64,000 nt of DNA, from the NCBI RefSeq assembly GCF_003545765.1, contig NZ_QXIO01000002.1, positions 124,001 to 188,000 on the forward strand, written 5' to 3'. The notes under the pieces were generated by a model, which was not told where the DNA came from, searched no databases, and saw only the letters and a list, made by a program, of their open reading frames with translations. Made by a program: the position numbers and the translations under genes. The stretch is from Colwellia sp. RSH04 (lineage in GTDB: Bacteria; Pseudomonadota; Gammaproteobacteria; Enterobacterales; Alteromonadaceae). Positions 29,287 to 39,733 of the stretch are shown here, piece by piece (position 1 is the first letter of the stretch; every line of letters begins with the position of its first letter).

Positions 29287-30948
29287 ATGACTGAAAATTT
29301 TGCACAACTTTTTGAAGAAAGTTTAAAAGAAATCGAAACTCGTCCGGGTTCAATTATCCGTGGTACTATCGTTCAAGTTAACAAAGACAATGTAATTGTT
29401 GATGCTGGCTTAAAATCTGAGAGTGTTATCTCAATTGATCAATTCAAAAACACTGCTGGTGAAGTAGAAGTAAGTGTTGGTGATGAAATTGATGTTGCAT
29501 TAGATGCAACTGATGATGGTTTCGGTGAAACAATTCTTTCTCGCGAGAAAGCAAAACGCCACGAAGCATGGCAAGTGCTTGAAAAAGCATACGAAGAAAA
29601 AGAAACTGTTATCGGTGTTATCAACGGTAAAGTTAAAGGTGGTTTCACAGTTGAAGTTAGCAATATCCGTGCTTTCTTACCTGGTTCATTAGTAGATGTA
29701 CGTCCAGTACGTGACACTGCTCACCTTGAAGGTAAAGATTTAGAATTCAAAGTTATTAAGCTTGATCAAAAGCGTAATAACGTAGTTGTTTCACGTCGTG
29801 CAGTTATCGAAGCTGAAGGTAGCGCAGAACGTGATGAATTACTTGAGTCATTAGCTGAAGGTCAAGAAGTTAAGGGTATCGTGAAAAACCTTACTGACTA
29901 CGGTGCATTCGTAGATCTTGGCGGTATTGACGGTTTATTACATATCACAGATATGGCTTGGAAGCGTGTTAAGCACCCAAGTGAAATCGTAAACGTTGGC
30001 GATGAAATCCAAGTTAAAGTACTTAAATTCGACCGTGAGCGCACTCGTGTTTCTCTAGGTATGAAACAGTTAGGCGAAGATCCATGGGTAGCAATTGCTA
30101 ACCGTTACCCAGAAGGTTCTAAACTTTCTGGTCGCGTAACTAACTTAACTGATTACGGTTGTTTCGTTGAAATCCAAGAAGGCGTTGAAGGTTTAGTTCA
30201 CGTATCTGAAATGGATTGGACTAATAAAAACATCCATCCATCTAAAGTTGTTAACTTAGGTGATACTGTTGAAGTACTTGTATTAGAAATTGACGAAGAA
30301 CGTCGTCGTATTTCTTTAGGTCTTAAACAATGTATTGCTAACCCTTGGGAAGAGTTTGCTAAGAACTTCAACAAAGGTGATAAAGTTTCAGGTAAGATCA
30401 AGTCAATTACTGACTTCGGTATCTTTATCGGCTTAGACGGTGGTATTGACGGTTTAGTTCACTTATCTGATATATCTTGGAACGGCGGTGATGAAGCTGT
30501 TCGTGATTATAAGAAAGGTGATGAAATCACAGCAATCGTATTACAAGTTGATCCTGAGCGTGAGCGTATTTCTCTTGGTGTTAAACAAGCAGAAGACGAC
30601 CCGTTCAATATGTATCTGACAGATAAGAAAAAAGGTGCTATTGTTACAGGTAAGGTTGCTGAAGTAGATGCTAAAGGTGCTAAGATTGAATTAGCAGAAA
30701 GCGTTGAAGGTTACCTTCGTGTTGCTGATATCTCTGTTGAGCGTGTTGAAGATGCTTCTACAGTACTTTCTGTTGGTGATAGCGTTGAAGCTAAGTTTAT
30801 GGGTGTGGATCGTAAGAACCGTACTATTAGCTTATCAATCAAAGCTAAAGACCAAGCAGATGAGCGTGAAGCTATGGATAACTTAAACCAAAATGAAGAA
30901 ACTGGTTTAAGTGCGATGGCAGCAGCGTTTAAAAACGCACAAAACTAA
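29287..30948 (+). CDS. rpsA: 30S ribosomal protein S1
   Basis: 553 residues, close to E. coli (557). Six S1 repeats, with the typical [21 protein letters not shown] and TDFGIFIGL segments. Binds mRNA leaders for translation initiation. Preceded by a 141-base leader and followed by a hairpin. High-expression codon use compared with its neighbours. Confidence 0.98.
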   Translation: MTENFAQLFEESLKEIETRPGSIIRGTIVQVNKDNVIVDAGLKSESVISIDQFKNTAGEVEVSVGDEIDVALDATDDGFGETILSREKAKRHEAWQVLEKAYEEKETVIGVINGKVKGGFTVEVSNIRAFLPGSLVDVRPVRDTAHLEGKDLEFKVIKLDQKRNNVVVSRRAVIEAEGSAERDELLESLAEGQEVKGIVKNLTDYGAFVDLGGIDGLLHITDMAWKRVKHPSEIVNVGDEIQVKVLKFDRERTRVSLGMKQLGEDPWVAIANRYPEGSKLSGRVTNLTDYGCFVEIQEGVEGLVHVSEMDWTNKNIHPSKVVNLGDTVEVLVLEIDEERRRISLGLKQCIANPWEEFAKNFNKGDKVSGKIKSITDFGIFIGLDGGIDGLVHLSDISWNGGDEAVRDYKKGDEITAIVLQVDPERERISLGVKQAEDDPFNMYLTDKKKGAIVTGKVAEVDAKGAKIELAESVEGYLRVADISVERVEDASTVLSVGDSVEAKFMGVDRKNRTISLSIKAKDQADEREAMDNLNQNEETGLSAMAAAFKNAQN

Positions 30949-30994
30949 TTTATTTTAGTTTACTTTGTAACGTTACACATAGGTGTAACTCGCG

Positions 30995-31027
30995 AGTAGA
31001 GTATATTAATTACTCTACTTTTACTTT
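30995..31027 (+). terminator. terminator after rpsA
   Basis: AGTAGAGTA (30995-31003), 7-base loop, TACTCTACT (31011-31019), followed by ttttacttt. The stem is AT-rich, so it may be partial and allow read-through into ihfB. Confidence 0.5.
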
Positions 31028-31086
31028 ACCACCTCATGGCGCAACGCTAGCTTTGACGCGGTGCTTAGTGAATACTGGAGGGTCAA

Positions 31087-31374
31087 ATGACCAAGTCAGA
31101 ACTCATTGAAAAATTAGCAGAAAAATTTAATCATGTTCCTGCTAAGGATGTTGAAAAGTCTATAAAAGAAATCTTAGAGTTGATGGCGCAATCTTTGTCA
31201 AAAGGTGAGCGTATTGAGATTCGTGGTTTTGGAAGTTTTTCATTGCATTACCGTGCACCTCGTGTAGGGAGAAATCCTAAAACAGGTGAGTCTGTTGAAT
31301 TAAGTGGAAAATATGTTCCACATTTTAAGCCAGGTAAAGAATTGCGAGAAAGAGTTAATCTTTCAGTAGCATAA
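31087..31374 (+). CDS. ihfB: integration host factor beta subunit
   Basis: 95 residues, the standard length. HU/IHF fold with [24 protein letters not shown], including the Pro in the DNA-intercalating arm. Forms IhfAB and bends DNA. Strong ribosome site (GGAGG) 6 bases before the ATG. Order rpsA-ihfB-lapA-lapB-pyrF as in enterobacteria. Confidence 0.97.
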   Translation: MTKSELIEKLAEKFNHVPAKDVEKSIKEILELMAQSLSKGERIEIRGFGSFSLHYRAPRVGRNPKTGESVELSGKYVPHFKPGKELRERVNLSVA

Positions 31375-31404
31375 ATTGCAAAGTGAACTAAGAAGTTAGA
31401 TAAT

Positions 31405-31437
31405 AAACGGCATACATTAAAGTATGCCGTTTTTTTT
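31405..31437 (+). terminator. terminator of ihfB
   Basis: AAACGGCATAC (31405-31415) pairs with GTATGCCGTTT (31422-31432), loop ATTAAA, then a T run. This hairpin covers the ATG at 31424 that might be taken as the lapA start. Confidence 0.9.
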
Positions 31438-31459
31438 ATATTTTTTAAGGCAAAACATA

Positions 31460-31696
31460 GTGCGTTTATATTTCACCTTATTTTTACTGTTACTCTTTAT
31501 TTCTATAGCGTTTGTATTTGGTAGTCAAAATAACCAAATTATCACCTTGAATTACCTTATTGCACGCAGTGATATTACCGTTGCTGAAGCGGTAAGTATA
31601 TTCTCAGCTTTAGGTTTTATTATCGGTATTCTTGTGACAATAGTTTGGCGCTTAATACGAAAAGGTAAAAAAGCTTTATCTAGTCCCCAGCAATAA
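31460..31696 (+). CDS. lapA: LapA, small inner-membrane protein (DUF1049)
   Basis: 78 residues from GTG at 31460 with AAGG 9 bases upstream. I reject the upstream ATG at 31424 because it lies in the ihfB terminator. Two membrane helices and the FGSQNNQIITLNYL segment of the family, then a basic tail. LapA works beside LapB in lipopolysaccharide assembly; it starts 20 bases before lapB. Confidence 0.88.
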   Translation: MRLYFTLFLLLLFISIAFVFGSQNNQIITLNYLIARSDITVAEAVSIFSALGFIIGILVTIVWRLIRKGKKALSSPQQ

Positions 31697-31716
31697 CTTT
31701 GGTTGATAACGTTTAA

Positions 31717-32883
31717 ATGATTGAGCTTCTATTTCTTCTATTACCTGTTGCTATGGCTTATGGCTGGTTTATGGGTCGTAACAGTGTTAAACAAAATCAG
31801 CAAACAGAAAAACAAGATCTTTCGATCAAGTATTCTACCGGTTTGAATTACCTTCTTTCAAATCAACAAGATAAAGCTATTGATTCTCTTTTAGATGCAT
31901 TAAAAGTTGAAGATGACAGTGTTGAAGCCCATTTTGCTATGGCGAATTTATTTAGAAAGCGGGGTGAACTTGATCGTGCTTTAAAAGTACATGAACACTT
32001 AGTTAGATTAGGTGGGTTACCAACTAAAGCTAAGCAACAAGCTGTATTTGAATTAGGCAAAGACTTTCTCAGTGCTGGTTTATATGACAGAGCTGAAAAA
32101 ATGTTTAGCAAGTTACTTAAATCCAAAACATATGGGTTAAAGTCGATTAGTTACTTATTGCAAATTTTTCAATCAACTAAAGATTGGCAACAAGGTCTAT
32201 CTCATAAAAAACAAATTATTAAAGTTAATGATAAAAGGCAACTACATACGTTAGCTAATTTTTATTGTGAATTAGCAACAACAGCGTTTGAACAAGATAA
32301 ATTCATTGATGTTATTGAACTTCTTGAAGAAGCTTTGGCTTTAGACCCTAATTCTTGTCGTGCTAATTGGCTAATGGCTAAGATTTATGAAAATCATGAA
32401 CAATGTGAGCAAGCTGCTCAATGTTATCAGGAGATTTATGAACAGGATAAAGAATTTTTTCCTGATGTTATAGCACAAATGCAAGCCTGTTATACTAGAT
32501 TGGATGATCTTGAAAGTTTTTATAAATTTATTAAGAAAGTTTATGATGAAACCGCCAGTTCAAGCGCATTAATTACATATCTAAATTATATTCAAGAAAA
32601 ACATGGCCATAAAAAAGCTAAAGAATTCATATTAACCGCGTTAAAGCGTCGACCAACAATACGTGGATTTCAACATTTCATTAAAATGCAGATGAGTCAA
32701 TCTGATAATGTTGACAATACCAGTTTAGATTTGATCAAAGAATTAATAAGTGAATATATAAGTATAAAGCACAGGTATAGTTGTAGAACTTGTGGTTTCA
32801 ATAGTTCTACGCATTATTGGTCTTGCCCTTCTTGCCATGAATGGGAACAACTGAAACCAGTTAGGGGCCTAGAAGGGGAATAA
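31717..32883 (+). CDS. lapB: LapB, LPS assembly and LpxC turnover regulator
   Basis: 388 residues. An N-terminal membrane anchor (about 1-18), a series of TPR repeats (about 40-345) and a C-terminal rubredoxin-like knuckle with two CxxC pairs (SCRTCGF and SCPSC). Known for the family (YciM): directs FtsH to degrade LpxC and is opposed by YejM/LapC, which is also encoded in this window (55866-57599). Operon with lapA. Confidence 0.95.
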   Translation: MIELLFLLLPVAMAYGWFMGRNSVKQNQQTEKQDLSIKYSTGLNYLLSNQQDKAIDSLLDALKVEDDSVEAHFAMANLFRKRGELDRALKVHEHLVRLGGLPTKAKQQAVFELGKDFLSAGLYDRAEKMFSKLLKSKTYGLKSISYLLQIFQSTKDWQQGLSHKKQIIKVNDKRQLHTLANFYCELATTAFEQDKFIDVIELLEEALALDPNSCRANWLMAKIYENHEQCEQAAQCYQEIYEQDKEFFPDVIAQMQACYTRLDDLESFYKFIKKVYDETASSSALITYLNYIQEKHGHKKAKEFILTALKRRPTIRGFQHFIKMQMSQSDNVDNTSLDLIKELISEYISIKHRYSCRTCGFNSSTHYWSCPSCHEWEQLKPVRGLEGE

Positions 32884-33073
32884 TAAACCTTTCCTTTATT
32901 GTAAAGCTCAAGAGCAGCTTCGAATGTACACACTGACTATCGTCGGCTACGTGCAATCTCTTTGTTCTAGAGTTATATCATGTTGAAACGAATCATTATT
33001 AGTTTGATAAATTGTTTTATTTAGCAGATGACGCTTACAATTTTAAATTAATAAGTAATAAAAAGTTAATGTC

Positions 33074-33121
33074 ATTCCCGAACCTTCCATGTTTCATTCC
33101 TTGTAATGAACTGTCGGGAAT
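33074..33121 (+). promoter_or_regulatory. hairpin in the pyrF leader
   Basis: ATTCCCGA (33074-33081) pairs with TCGGGAAT (33114-33121), enclosing a second small hairpin TCATT/AATGA (33094-33109). It ends 25 bases before the pyrF ATG and could influence translation or transcription of pyrF. No T run follows, so it is not a simple terminator. Confidence 0.35.
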
Positions 33122-33146
33122 CTATAGTTTAAAAGCAGGAAATATC

Positions 33147-33845
33147 ATGTTAGATCCAAAAGTAGTTGTCGCATTAGATTTTGATAAAAAAAGTGATGCT
33201 TTATCCTTTGTCGATAAAATTGAACCTAGTGATGCGAGGTTAAAAGTCGGCAAAGAAATGTTCACTTACTACGGGCCTGAATTTGTTAAACTGTTAACAA
33301 ATAAAGGTTTTGATGTATTTCTTGACCTTAAATTTCATGATATTCCCAACACGGTTGCTAAGGCCGTTACCGCAGCTGCAGATCTAGGTGTGTGGATGGT
33401 AAATGTTCATGCAAGTGGTGGTGAGCAAATGATGGTAAAATCTCGTGAAGCTTTAAGTCAATTTGGTAATGACGCTCCATTATTAATTGCTGTAACAGTG
33501 TTAACAAGTATGGGACAAGAAGACCTTCTAGGATTAGGTATTACTAAAACACCTGCAGAGCAAGTGATGTCGTTAGCCAAGTTAACACAAAAAAGTGGCT
33601 TAGATGGTGTGGTATGTTCAGCATGGGAAGCTAATCTATTAAAAGAAAATCTTGGTAAGGAGTTTAAGTTAATTACACCGGGTATTAGACCAGCGGGTGC
33701 GAGTAGCGATGATCAAAAAAGAATTATGACACCGCAAGAAGCTATTGATGTCGGTGTTGATTATTTAGTTATAGGCAGACCTATTACCAAAGCCAGTGAC
33801 CCTCAATCCGTATTACAACAAATTAACCTTTCTTTAAATACTTAA
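33147..33845 (+). CDS. pyrF: orotidine 5'-phosphate decarboxylase
   Basis: 232 residues from ATG 33147 with GCAGGA 6 bases upstream. The open frame runs back to 33012, but those 45 residues are not family sequence and cover the leader hairpin. Catalytic [10 protein letters not shown] is intact, plus VALDFD and IGRPIT. Last step of UMP synthesis. Confidence 0.97.
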   Translation: MLDPKVVVALDFDKKSDALSFVDKIEPSDARLKVGKEMFTYYGPEFVKLLTNKGFDVFLDLKFHDIPNTVAKAVTAAADLGVWMVNVHASGGEQMMVKSREALSQFGNDAPLLIAVTVLTSMGQEDLLGLGITKTPAEQVMSLAKLTQKSGLDGVVCSAWEANLLKENLGKEFKLITPGIRPAGASSDDQKRIMTPQEAIDVGVDYLVIGRPITKASDPQSVLQQINLSLNT

Positions 33846-33852
33846 TTAGTAA

Positions 33853-33887
33853 TAAAAAGGGTCAAGCACTTTTGCTTAACCCTTTTC
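33853..33887. terminator. bidirectional terminator between pyrF and gap
   Basis: AAAAGGGT.AAGCA (to 33868) pairs with TGCTT.ACCCTTTT (33873-33886) with one internal mismatch; T runs on both strands serve the convergent genes. Confidence 0.85.
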
Positions 33888-33911
33888 TCAAATACTTAGA
33901 TTCAATATACT

Positions 33912-34934
<1,023 letters not shown>

Positions 34935-34937
34935 TTA

Positions 34938-34952
34938 TGTAGTAAAATTACA
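34938..34952 (-). promoter_or_regulatory. HexR-type operator before gap
   Basis: TGTAGTAAAATTACA (34938-34952) fits the gammaproteobacterial HexR consensus TGTARTwwwAYTACA, as I know it, at every position. HexR is the KDPG-responsive regulator of gap, the Entner-Doudoroff genes and related genes in Shewanella and Pseudomonas. It is placed to act on gap (minus strand) and is over 200 bases from gnd. Confidence 0.72.
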
Positions 34953-35059
34953 CCATTTAAGAAAAAAAACAAGATAAAGTGCTATTATTTGACATAAATT
35001 TACATTGTCACATCATTTTTGTGTAAATTTACTAAAATCATAGCTGTTAATTGAATATT

Positions 35060-35088
35060 TTAGCCAATTTGTACGAATATTTTATAAT
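35060..35088 (+). promoter_or_regulatory. candidate promoter of gnd
   Basis: Perfect -10 TATAAT at 35083-35088 with a weak -35 TTAGCC 17 bases before it; 68 bases upstream of the gnd ATG. Confidence 0.35.
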
Positions 35089-35156
35089 TGCATGTTAGAA
35101 TATTAGAAAAATAATAAATTGTGAATAACACTCTCGATTTCATAAAGGAAAAATTT

Positions 35157-36689
35157 ATGACACAAGATAAACTTTTGTGTGACATTGGCTTCATTGGTTT
35201 AGGCGTAATGGGTAAAAATCTTGTATTAAACTTAGCAGATAATGGCTATAACATTGCTGCCTTTGATTTAAGCGATGAAAAAGTTCAAGCAGTAATTGCG
35301 CAAGACAAACAAGAAAATAATACGACAACCCCTCGAGTCTATGGATGTTCATCATACACTGAATTATTATCTCAACTGAAAGCCCCTCATCTTATTGTAC
35401 TAAGTGTTCCAGCAGGAGCGCCTGTAGATCAAGTCTGTGAAAATTTAATTGGTGCTGGTATTCAACCTGACGATATCATTATTGATACAGGTAATAGTTT
35501 ATGGGTAGATACCGTAGCAAGAGAAAAAAAATACAAGAACAACTTTTTATTATTTTCTTCTGCAGTATCTGGTGGTGAAGTTGGAGCAAGATTTGGTCCA
35601 TCATTAATGCCTAGCGGAGCACCATATGCTTGGGCAAGGGTTAAGCCTATTTGGGAAGCCATTTCCGCAAAAGTTGATGCCGTCACAGGTAAGCCTATTG
35701 AGCGAAATCAACCTGGCCAAACTGTTGATACGGGTGAACCTTGTGCTGCTTATATAGGGCCAGCAGGTGCAGGGCATTATGTTAAAATGGTACATAATGG
35801 TATTGAATATGCTGACATGCAAATTATATGTGAAGCATATCATGTTCTTAGAATAGGTCTTGGTTTGTCATGTGATGAAATAGCAGACATTTTCGAGCAC
35901 TGGAATAATGGCTTGTTAGATAGCTATTTAATGGAAATATCAGTGGAAGTATTGAGGCAAAAATCATCTGATACTAATACGGCATTGGTTGATTTGATTC
36001 TTGATAAGGCAGGGCAAAAGGGTACTGGCTTGTGGACTGCTATGAGTAGTTTAGAAGTAGGTTGTCCAGCTCCAACTATTGCACAAGCAGTGTATGCTCG
36101 CTCAATATCATCTTTTAAAGAATTAAGAGAACAAGCGAGCAAAGATTTATCAGGTCCAACTGTTGTATCAGTCTCAAAAGAAGAATCTCAAGCAATTATT
36201 GAGCAACTCCATGATGCGATTTATTGCGCTAAGATATGTGCTTATGCACAAGGCTTTCAGTTAATGAAGTTAGCGGAAAAAGAGCATGGTTGGACGCTTG
36301 ATTTCGCTAGTATTGCTAAAATTTGGCGAGCAGGATGTATTATTCGTGCTGTTTTTTTACAGTCAATTACAGAAGCTTTTACAAGAAACGAAAATCTAGA
36401 TAATTTATTATTAGATAAATTCTTTGCTGAACAACTTAGTGAGCGTCATGTGAATTGGCGTAAGTCTATTTGTTTTGCCACAATGAATGGAATACCTACA
36501 GGTGCACTTTCTTCAGCTTTGGCCTATTATGACTCTATGCGAGCTGCAGTTTTGCCTGCTAACCTTTTACAAGGGCAGCGCGACTTTTTTGGAGCGCATA
36601 CCTTTGAAAGAGTAGATAAACCTGCTGGAAAAAAATACCATGTGGAATGGTCCTCAGATGAACGTAAAACAATATTAATAGATGATTAA
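35157..36689 (+). CDS. gnd: 6-phosphogluconate dehydrogenase (decarboxylating)
   Basis: 510 residues from ATG 35157, with AAGGA 8 bases upstream; the GTG at 35121 has no such site. N-terminal IGFIGLGVMGKNLVLN dinucleotide fold, SGGEVGARFGPSLMPSG, and GAGHYVKMVHNGIEYADMQ with the catalytic Lys. It is about 40 residues longer than E. coli Gnd (468), with the C-terminal HTFERVDKPAGKKYHVEW segment retained. NADP-dependent oxidative decarboxylation to ribulose-5-phosphate. Confidence 0.95.
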   Translation: MTQDKLLCDIGFIGLGVMGKNLVLNLADNGYNIAAFDLSDEKVQAVIAQDKQENNTTTPRVYGCSSYTELLSQLKAPHLIVLSVPAGAPVDQVCENLIGAGIQPDDIIIDTGNSLWVDTVAREKKYKNNFLLFSSAVSGGEVGARFGPSLMPSGAPYAWARVKPIWEAISAKVDAVTGKPIERNQPGQTVDTGEPCAAYIGPAGAGHYVKMVHNGIEYADMQIICEAYHVLRIGLGLSCDEIADIFEHWNNGLLDSYLMEISVEVLRQKSSDTNTALVDLILDKAGQKGTGLWTAMSSLEVGCPAPTIAQAVYARSISSFKELREQASKDLSGPTVVSVSKEESQAIIEQLHDAIYCAKICAYAQGFQLMKLAEKEHGWTLDFASIAKIWRAGCIIRAVFLQSITEAFTRNENLDNLLLDKFFAEQLSERHVNWRKSICFATMNGIPTGALSSALAYYDSMRAAVLPANLLQGQRDFFGAHTFERVDKPAGKKYHVEWSSDERKTILIDD

Positions 36690-36697
36690 CTTTTAAA

Positions 36698-37075
36698 GTG
36701 ACAGACGATATCTATAAAAATAAGCTAAGCGATGATGCCTATAAGGTATGTCGCTTAGCTGCCACCGAACAACCTTTCTCTGGTGAATACTATAATCACT
36801 GGGAGAAAGGCGAGTATGCTTGTGTTTGCTGTGGACAAGTTTTATTTGATAGTTCAGCTAAGTTTAATTCAGGTTGTGGTTGGCCAAGTTTTTTTCAAGC
36901 TGTGGAAGGTGCTATAGAGTATATCAAAGATACATCTCATAACATGGTCAGAACAGAAGTAAGATGTAAGCACTGCCAATCTCACTTAGGTCATGTCTTT
37001 GATGATGGTCCACAACCCACCTATAAACGTTATTGTATTAACTCTTTAAGTCTTCAGTTTTCTAATAATAAATAA
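36698..37075 (+). CDS. msrB: peptide methionine-(R)-S-oxide reductase
   Basis: 125 residues with a GTG start, 8 bases after gnd. Zinc cysteines in CVCC and CKHC, GCGWPSF, and the catalytic Cys in YKRYCINS. It reduces methionine-R-sulfoxide in proteins. The tight spacing suggests co-transcription with gnd, which makes NADPH. Confidence 0.95.
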   Translation: MTDDIYKNKLSDDAYKVCRLAATEQPFSGEYYNHWEKGEYACVCCGQVLFDSSAKFNSGCGWPSFFQAVEGAIEYIKDTSHNMVRTEVRCKHCQSHLGHVFDDGPQPTYKRYCINSLSLQFSNNK

Positions 37076-37327
37076 CGTTTAATTCTTATCATAATGAATA
37101 AACGGCATTCTTCTTTCTTCTTTGCTTAAGGCGTGTTGACCTATACCATAGTTTGATTTAAGGCAATTAGGCTAAAAATAATTCTGTAACCTGTAGAGAA
37201 ATATTTCACGCTGCATTACAATACGCACCAAATCTAACTATCCGCTATTATTTACTACTAATTTAATTAAGATTATTCAATTAAATAATAGTTTGTGTTC
37301 AATTGACTGAAATAAAAGGTTCAAATA

Positions 37328-38779
37328 ATGACTTCTCATCTTGAGGAAAAGTATCAAGCAAGCTGGCAAGAGCGTCAAACATTTGCAGAAAACATGCAAC
37401 CTATCATAGGGCAACTTTTTAGAAATAAAGGTATTGAGATATCTGTTTATGGTCGTCCATTATTAAACGCTTCTCCTATCGATATCATTAAGGCTCATAA
37501 ATCGGTGGCTTTGCATGAAGAAAACAAGTTGCGTTTAAGAGAAAGCTTTCCTTTTGTTGAAGCATTGAACTCAATGACTTTAGCTCCAGCAAGAATTGAT
37601 ATTGGTAAATTAGCATACGGTTACTTATACCAAGGTCAAGCAAATGATTTATCAATTGAACAATATTTAGAAAAACAACTCACCGCTATTTCTCGTGAAA
37701 ACATTGATCAAGAAAGCCAAAACGTTGTTTTATATGGTTTTGGTCGTATTGGCCGCTTACTTGCCAGGTTGTTAATTGAACAAACAGGACCTAACGCCAA
37801 ACTTAATTTACGTGCGATCGTTTTACGTCCAAGTAAAGGTGATGATGATTTAGAAAAACGTGCTAGTTTATTACGTCGTGACTCTGTACATGGTGCTTTC
37901 AATGGCAGTATTACAACAGACAGTGAGAATAATGTTATTAAAGCAAATGGTGCTTTTATAAAAGTTATTTATGCTAAGTCACCTTCAGAAGTGGATTACA
38001 CTTCTTACGGTATTAACGATGCTTTAGTTGTAGATAATACCGGTATATGGTCTGATGAAGACGGCTTAGGTCAACATCTTCAATCTAAAGGTGTAGCAAA
38101 AGTATTACTAACAGCACCAGCTAAAGGCGATATCAAAAACATCGTTTACGGTGTAAACCAAGATATGATTTTACCTGAAGATAAAATTGTTTCTGCTGCA
38201 AGTTGTACTACTAATGCCATTACGCCTGTTTTAAAAGCCATTAACGATAAGTTTGGTATTAAAAATGGTCATGTTGAAACGGTTCACTCGTATACCAATG
38301 ATCAAAACTTAATTGACAACTATCATAAAGCACCTCGACGTGGACGTAGTGCACCATTAAACATGGTAATAAGTACTACAGGTGCTGCTAAAGCTGTTTC
38401 TAAAGCACTTCCTGAATTAAAAGGGTTACTAACAGGTAATGCAATTCGAGTTCCAACGCCAAATGTTTCAATGGCTATAATGAATTTAAACTTGAAGGCT
38501 GAAACAGATAAAACTGCGCTAAATGATTACTTACGTCAAATTTCTTTAGATTCAGATTTACAAAACCAAGTAGATTACACTGCGTCTACAGAAATTGTAT
38601 CTACTGATCTTGTTGGCTCACGTTATGCTGGTGTTGTAGATTCTCAAGCAACTATTGTCGATGGCGACCGTGCTGTATTATACGTTTGGTATGATAATGA
38701 GTTTGGTTATAGCTGTCAGGTTGTTCGTGTTATGTTAGAAATGGCTGGTATTACAGTACCTACATTGCCACTTAAATAA
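37328..38779 (+). CDS. glyceraldehyde-3-phosphate dehydrogenase paralogue with N-terminal extension
   Basis: 483 residues. The first ~130 residues are an extension absent from classic GAPDH; then NVVLYGFGRIGRLLARLL (dinucleotide fold), catalytic Cys in SAASCTTNAITP, HSYTNDQN and WYDNEFGYS. Long GAPDHs of this kind are a distinct clade in marine gammaproteobacteria and are often proposed to run in the gluconeogenic direction; that assignment is inference. Separate transcript with its own terminator; no HexR box seen in the 252 bases upstream. Confidence 0.9.
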   Translation: MTSHLEEKYQASWQERQTFAENMQPIIGQLFRNKGIEISVYGRPLLNASPIDIIKAHKSVALHEENKLRLRESFPFVEALNSMTLAPARIDIGKLAYGYLYQGQANDLSIEQYLEKQLTAISRENIDQESQNVVLYGFGRIGRLLARLLIEQTGPNAKLNLRAIVLRPSKGDDDLEKRASLLRRDSVHGAFNGSITTDSENNVIKANGAFIKVIYAKSPSEVDYTSYGINDALVVDNTGIWSDEDGLGQHLQSKGVAKVLLTAPAKGDIKNIVYGVNQDMILPEDKIVSAASCTTNAITPVLKAINDKFGIKNGHVETVHSYTNDQNLIDNYHKAPRRGRSAPLNMVISTTGAAKAVSKALPELKGLLTGNAIRVPTPNVSMAIMNLNLKAETDKTALNDYLRQISLDSDLQNQVDYTASTEIVSTDLVGSRYAGVVDSQATIVDGDRAVLYVWYDNEFGYSCQVVRVMLEMAGITVPTLPLK

Positions 38780-38798
38780 CGCTTAATTAGTGATTTCT

Positions 38799-38832
38799 AA
38801 AAAACCTGTACATTACGTGCAGGTTTTTTTTT
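38799..38832 (+). terminator. terminator of the second GAPDH gene
   Basis: AACCTGTAC pairs with GTGCAGGTT (one G-U pair) across a 5-base loop, followed by nine T residues. Confidence 0.88.
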
Positions 38833-38897
38833 GAAATAAGCTAAAGTTATCATAATAACCGCCGATATATATTTGAATACTTAAATAGGAGTTTTTT

Positions 38898-39095
38898 ATG
38901 TCAATTGTTTTAGGTTCACCTTCATCCGTTCAAACGAATACAGATACTGGTTTTGCATTAAAAACTGCGACGCTTGCCAAAGACCAACAAGAGCTTGAAG
39001 GTCAAATGGCAATCAAACTTATCCAAACTGCAGATTTAAGTAATGTACCTGCACCTTCAGGAAGTAGTGGTAGCCAAGTAAATATAAAAGTTTAA
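38898..39095 (+). CDS. small YjfB-like protein
   Basis: 65 residues, no signal or membrane segment. Ser/Thr-rich N-terminus, a central helix (LAKDQQELEGQMAIKLIQTA) and a Gly/Ser-rich tail. The central segment resembles the short YjfB family annotated as putative motility proteins, but the match is by eye. Good ribosome site (TAGGAG) 7 bases before the ATG. Function unknown. Confidence 0.65.
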   Translation: MSIVLGSPSSVQTNTDTGFALKTATLAKDQQELEGQMAIKLIQTADLSNVPAPSGSSGSQVNIKV

Positions 39096-39108
39096 CCTGA
39101 CTATACGG

Positions 39109-39447
39109 TTATATACAACGTGCAGGCTTTGGTAAACCTGCATATTTTGTTGCTTGTTTTGCAGGTCCTTCTGGGAACAATTTATATAAATAACGACTAT
39201 TCGCTTTTTCTTCTCCAAACTCTGCTTTCATCGCTTTTGTTAATGCTCTGATTGCAGGTGATGTTTTATAAGTAAGATAAAACGCTCTGACAAAATTAAT
39301 CACTTCCCAGTGTGCCTGTGTTAACTCAATACCATCTAGTTCTGCAATATATGTTCCTAAGTCTTCGCTCCACACTTGATGATCTTCAAGGTAGCCATGC
39401 TTGTCAGTTGTAATGGTTTCGCCTTTAAAGCTTAATGTTATTGCCAT
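39109..39447 (-). CDS. tusE: TusE/DsrC-family sulfurtransferase
   Basis: 112 residues. DsrC fold with [12 protein letters not shown] and [25 protein letters not shown]; the penultimate Cys is the sulfur-accepting residue. Receives sulfur from TusBCD and passes it to MnmA for 2-thiouridine at the tRNA wobble position. Overlaps tusB by 10 bases; here it sits directly in the tusDCB operon. Confidence 0.94.
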   Translation of the reverse strand: MAITLSFKGETITTDKHGYLEDHQVWSEDLGTYIAELDGIELTQAHWEVINFVRAFYLTYKTSPAIRALTKAMKAEFGEEKANSRYLYKLFPEGPAKQATKYAGLPKPARCI

Positions 39448-39731
39448 GTGATCACATTTTCTGTTTCAAAAGTTAAACTAACTAAATCACTCATACTTAT
39501 CCTCTCAATATCTTTTGGTACATACTGTCCACGAGCTGCAGCATGGTGTTTAATGACTTTTATGTGTTTAACACTAATAATCTCTTTAATGTCTGCCAAC
39601 AGGTCGTGATTTAGGTTATAGCAGCCATCGTCTATCAATATTAATATATCTAATGATGTTAAAACCTGACAACATTGTAATAACTCTTGGCTATTAAATG
39701 CTGACTTTCTTACTAAGTGTAATGTTGCCAT
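39438..39731 (-). CDS. tusB: TusB sulfur relay subunit
   Basis: 97 residues, DsrH/TusB family by size, by the N-terminal [12 protein letters not shown] and by its place after tusC. Forms the TusBCD hexamer. Family members are short and poorly conserved; the assignment leans on context. Two bases separate it from the tusC stop. Confidence 0.88.
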   Translation of the reverse strand: MATLHLVRKSAFNSQELLQCCQVLTSLDILILIDDGCYNLNHDLLADIKEIISVKHIKVIKHHAAARGQYVPKDIERISMSDLVSLTFETENVITWQ

Positions 39732-39733
39732 AA

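Noticed and set aside
33012-33146. A longer PyrF with 45 extra N-terminal residues.
   Set aside because: The extra residues cover a leader hairpin, are unlike PyrF, and the ATG at 33147 has a proper ribosome site.
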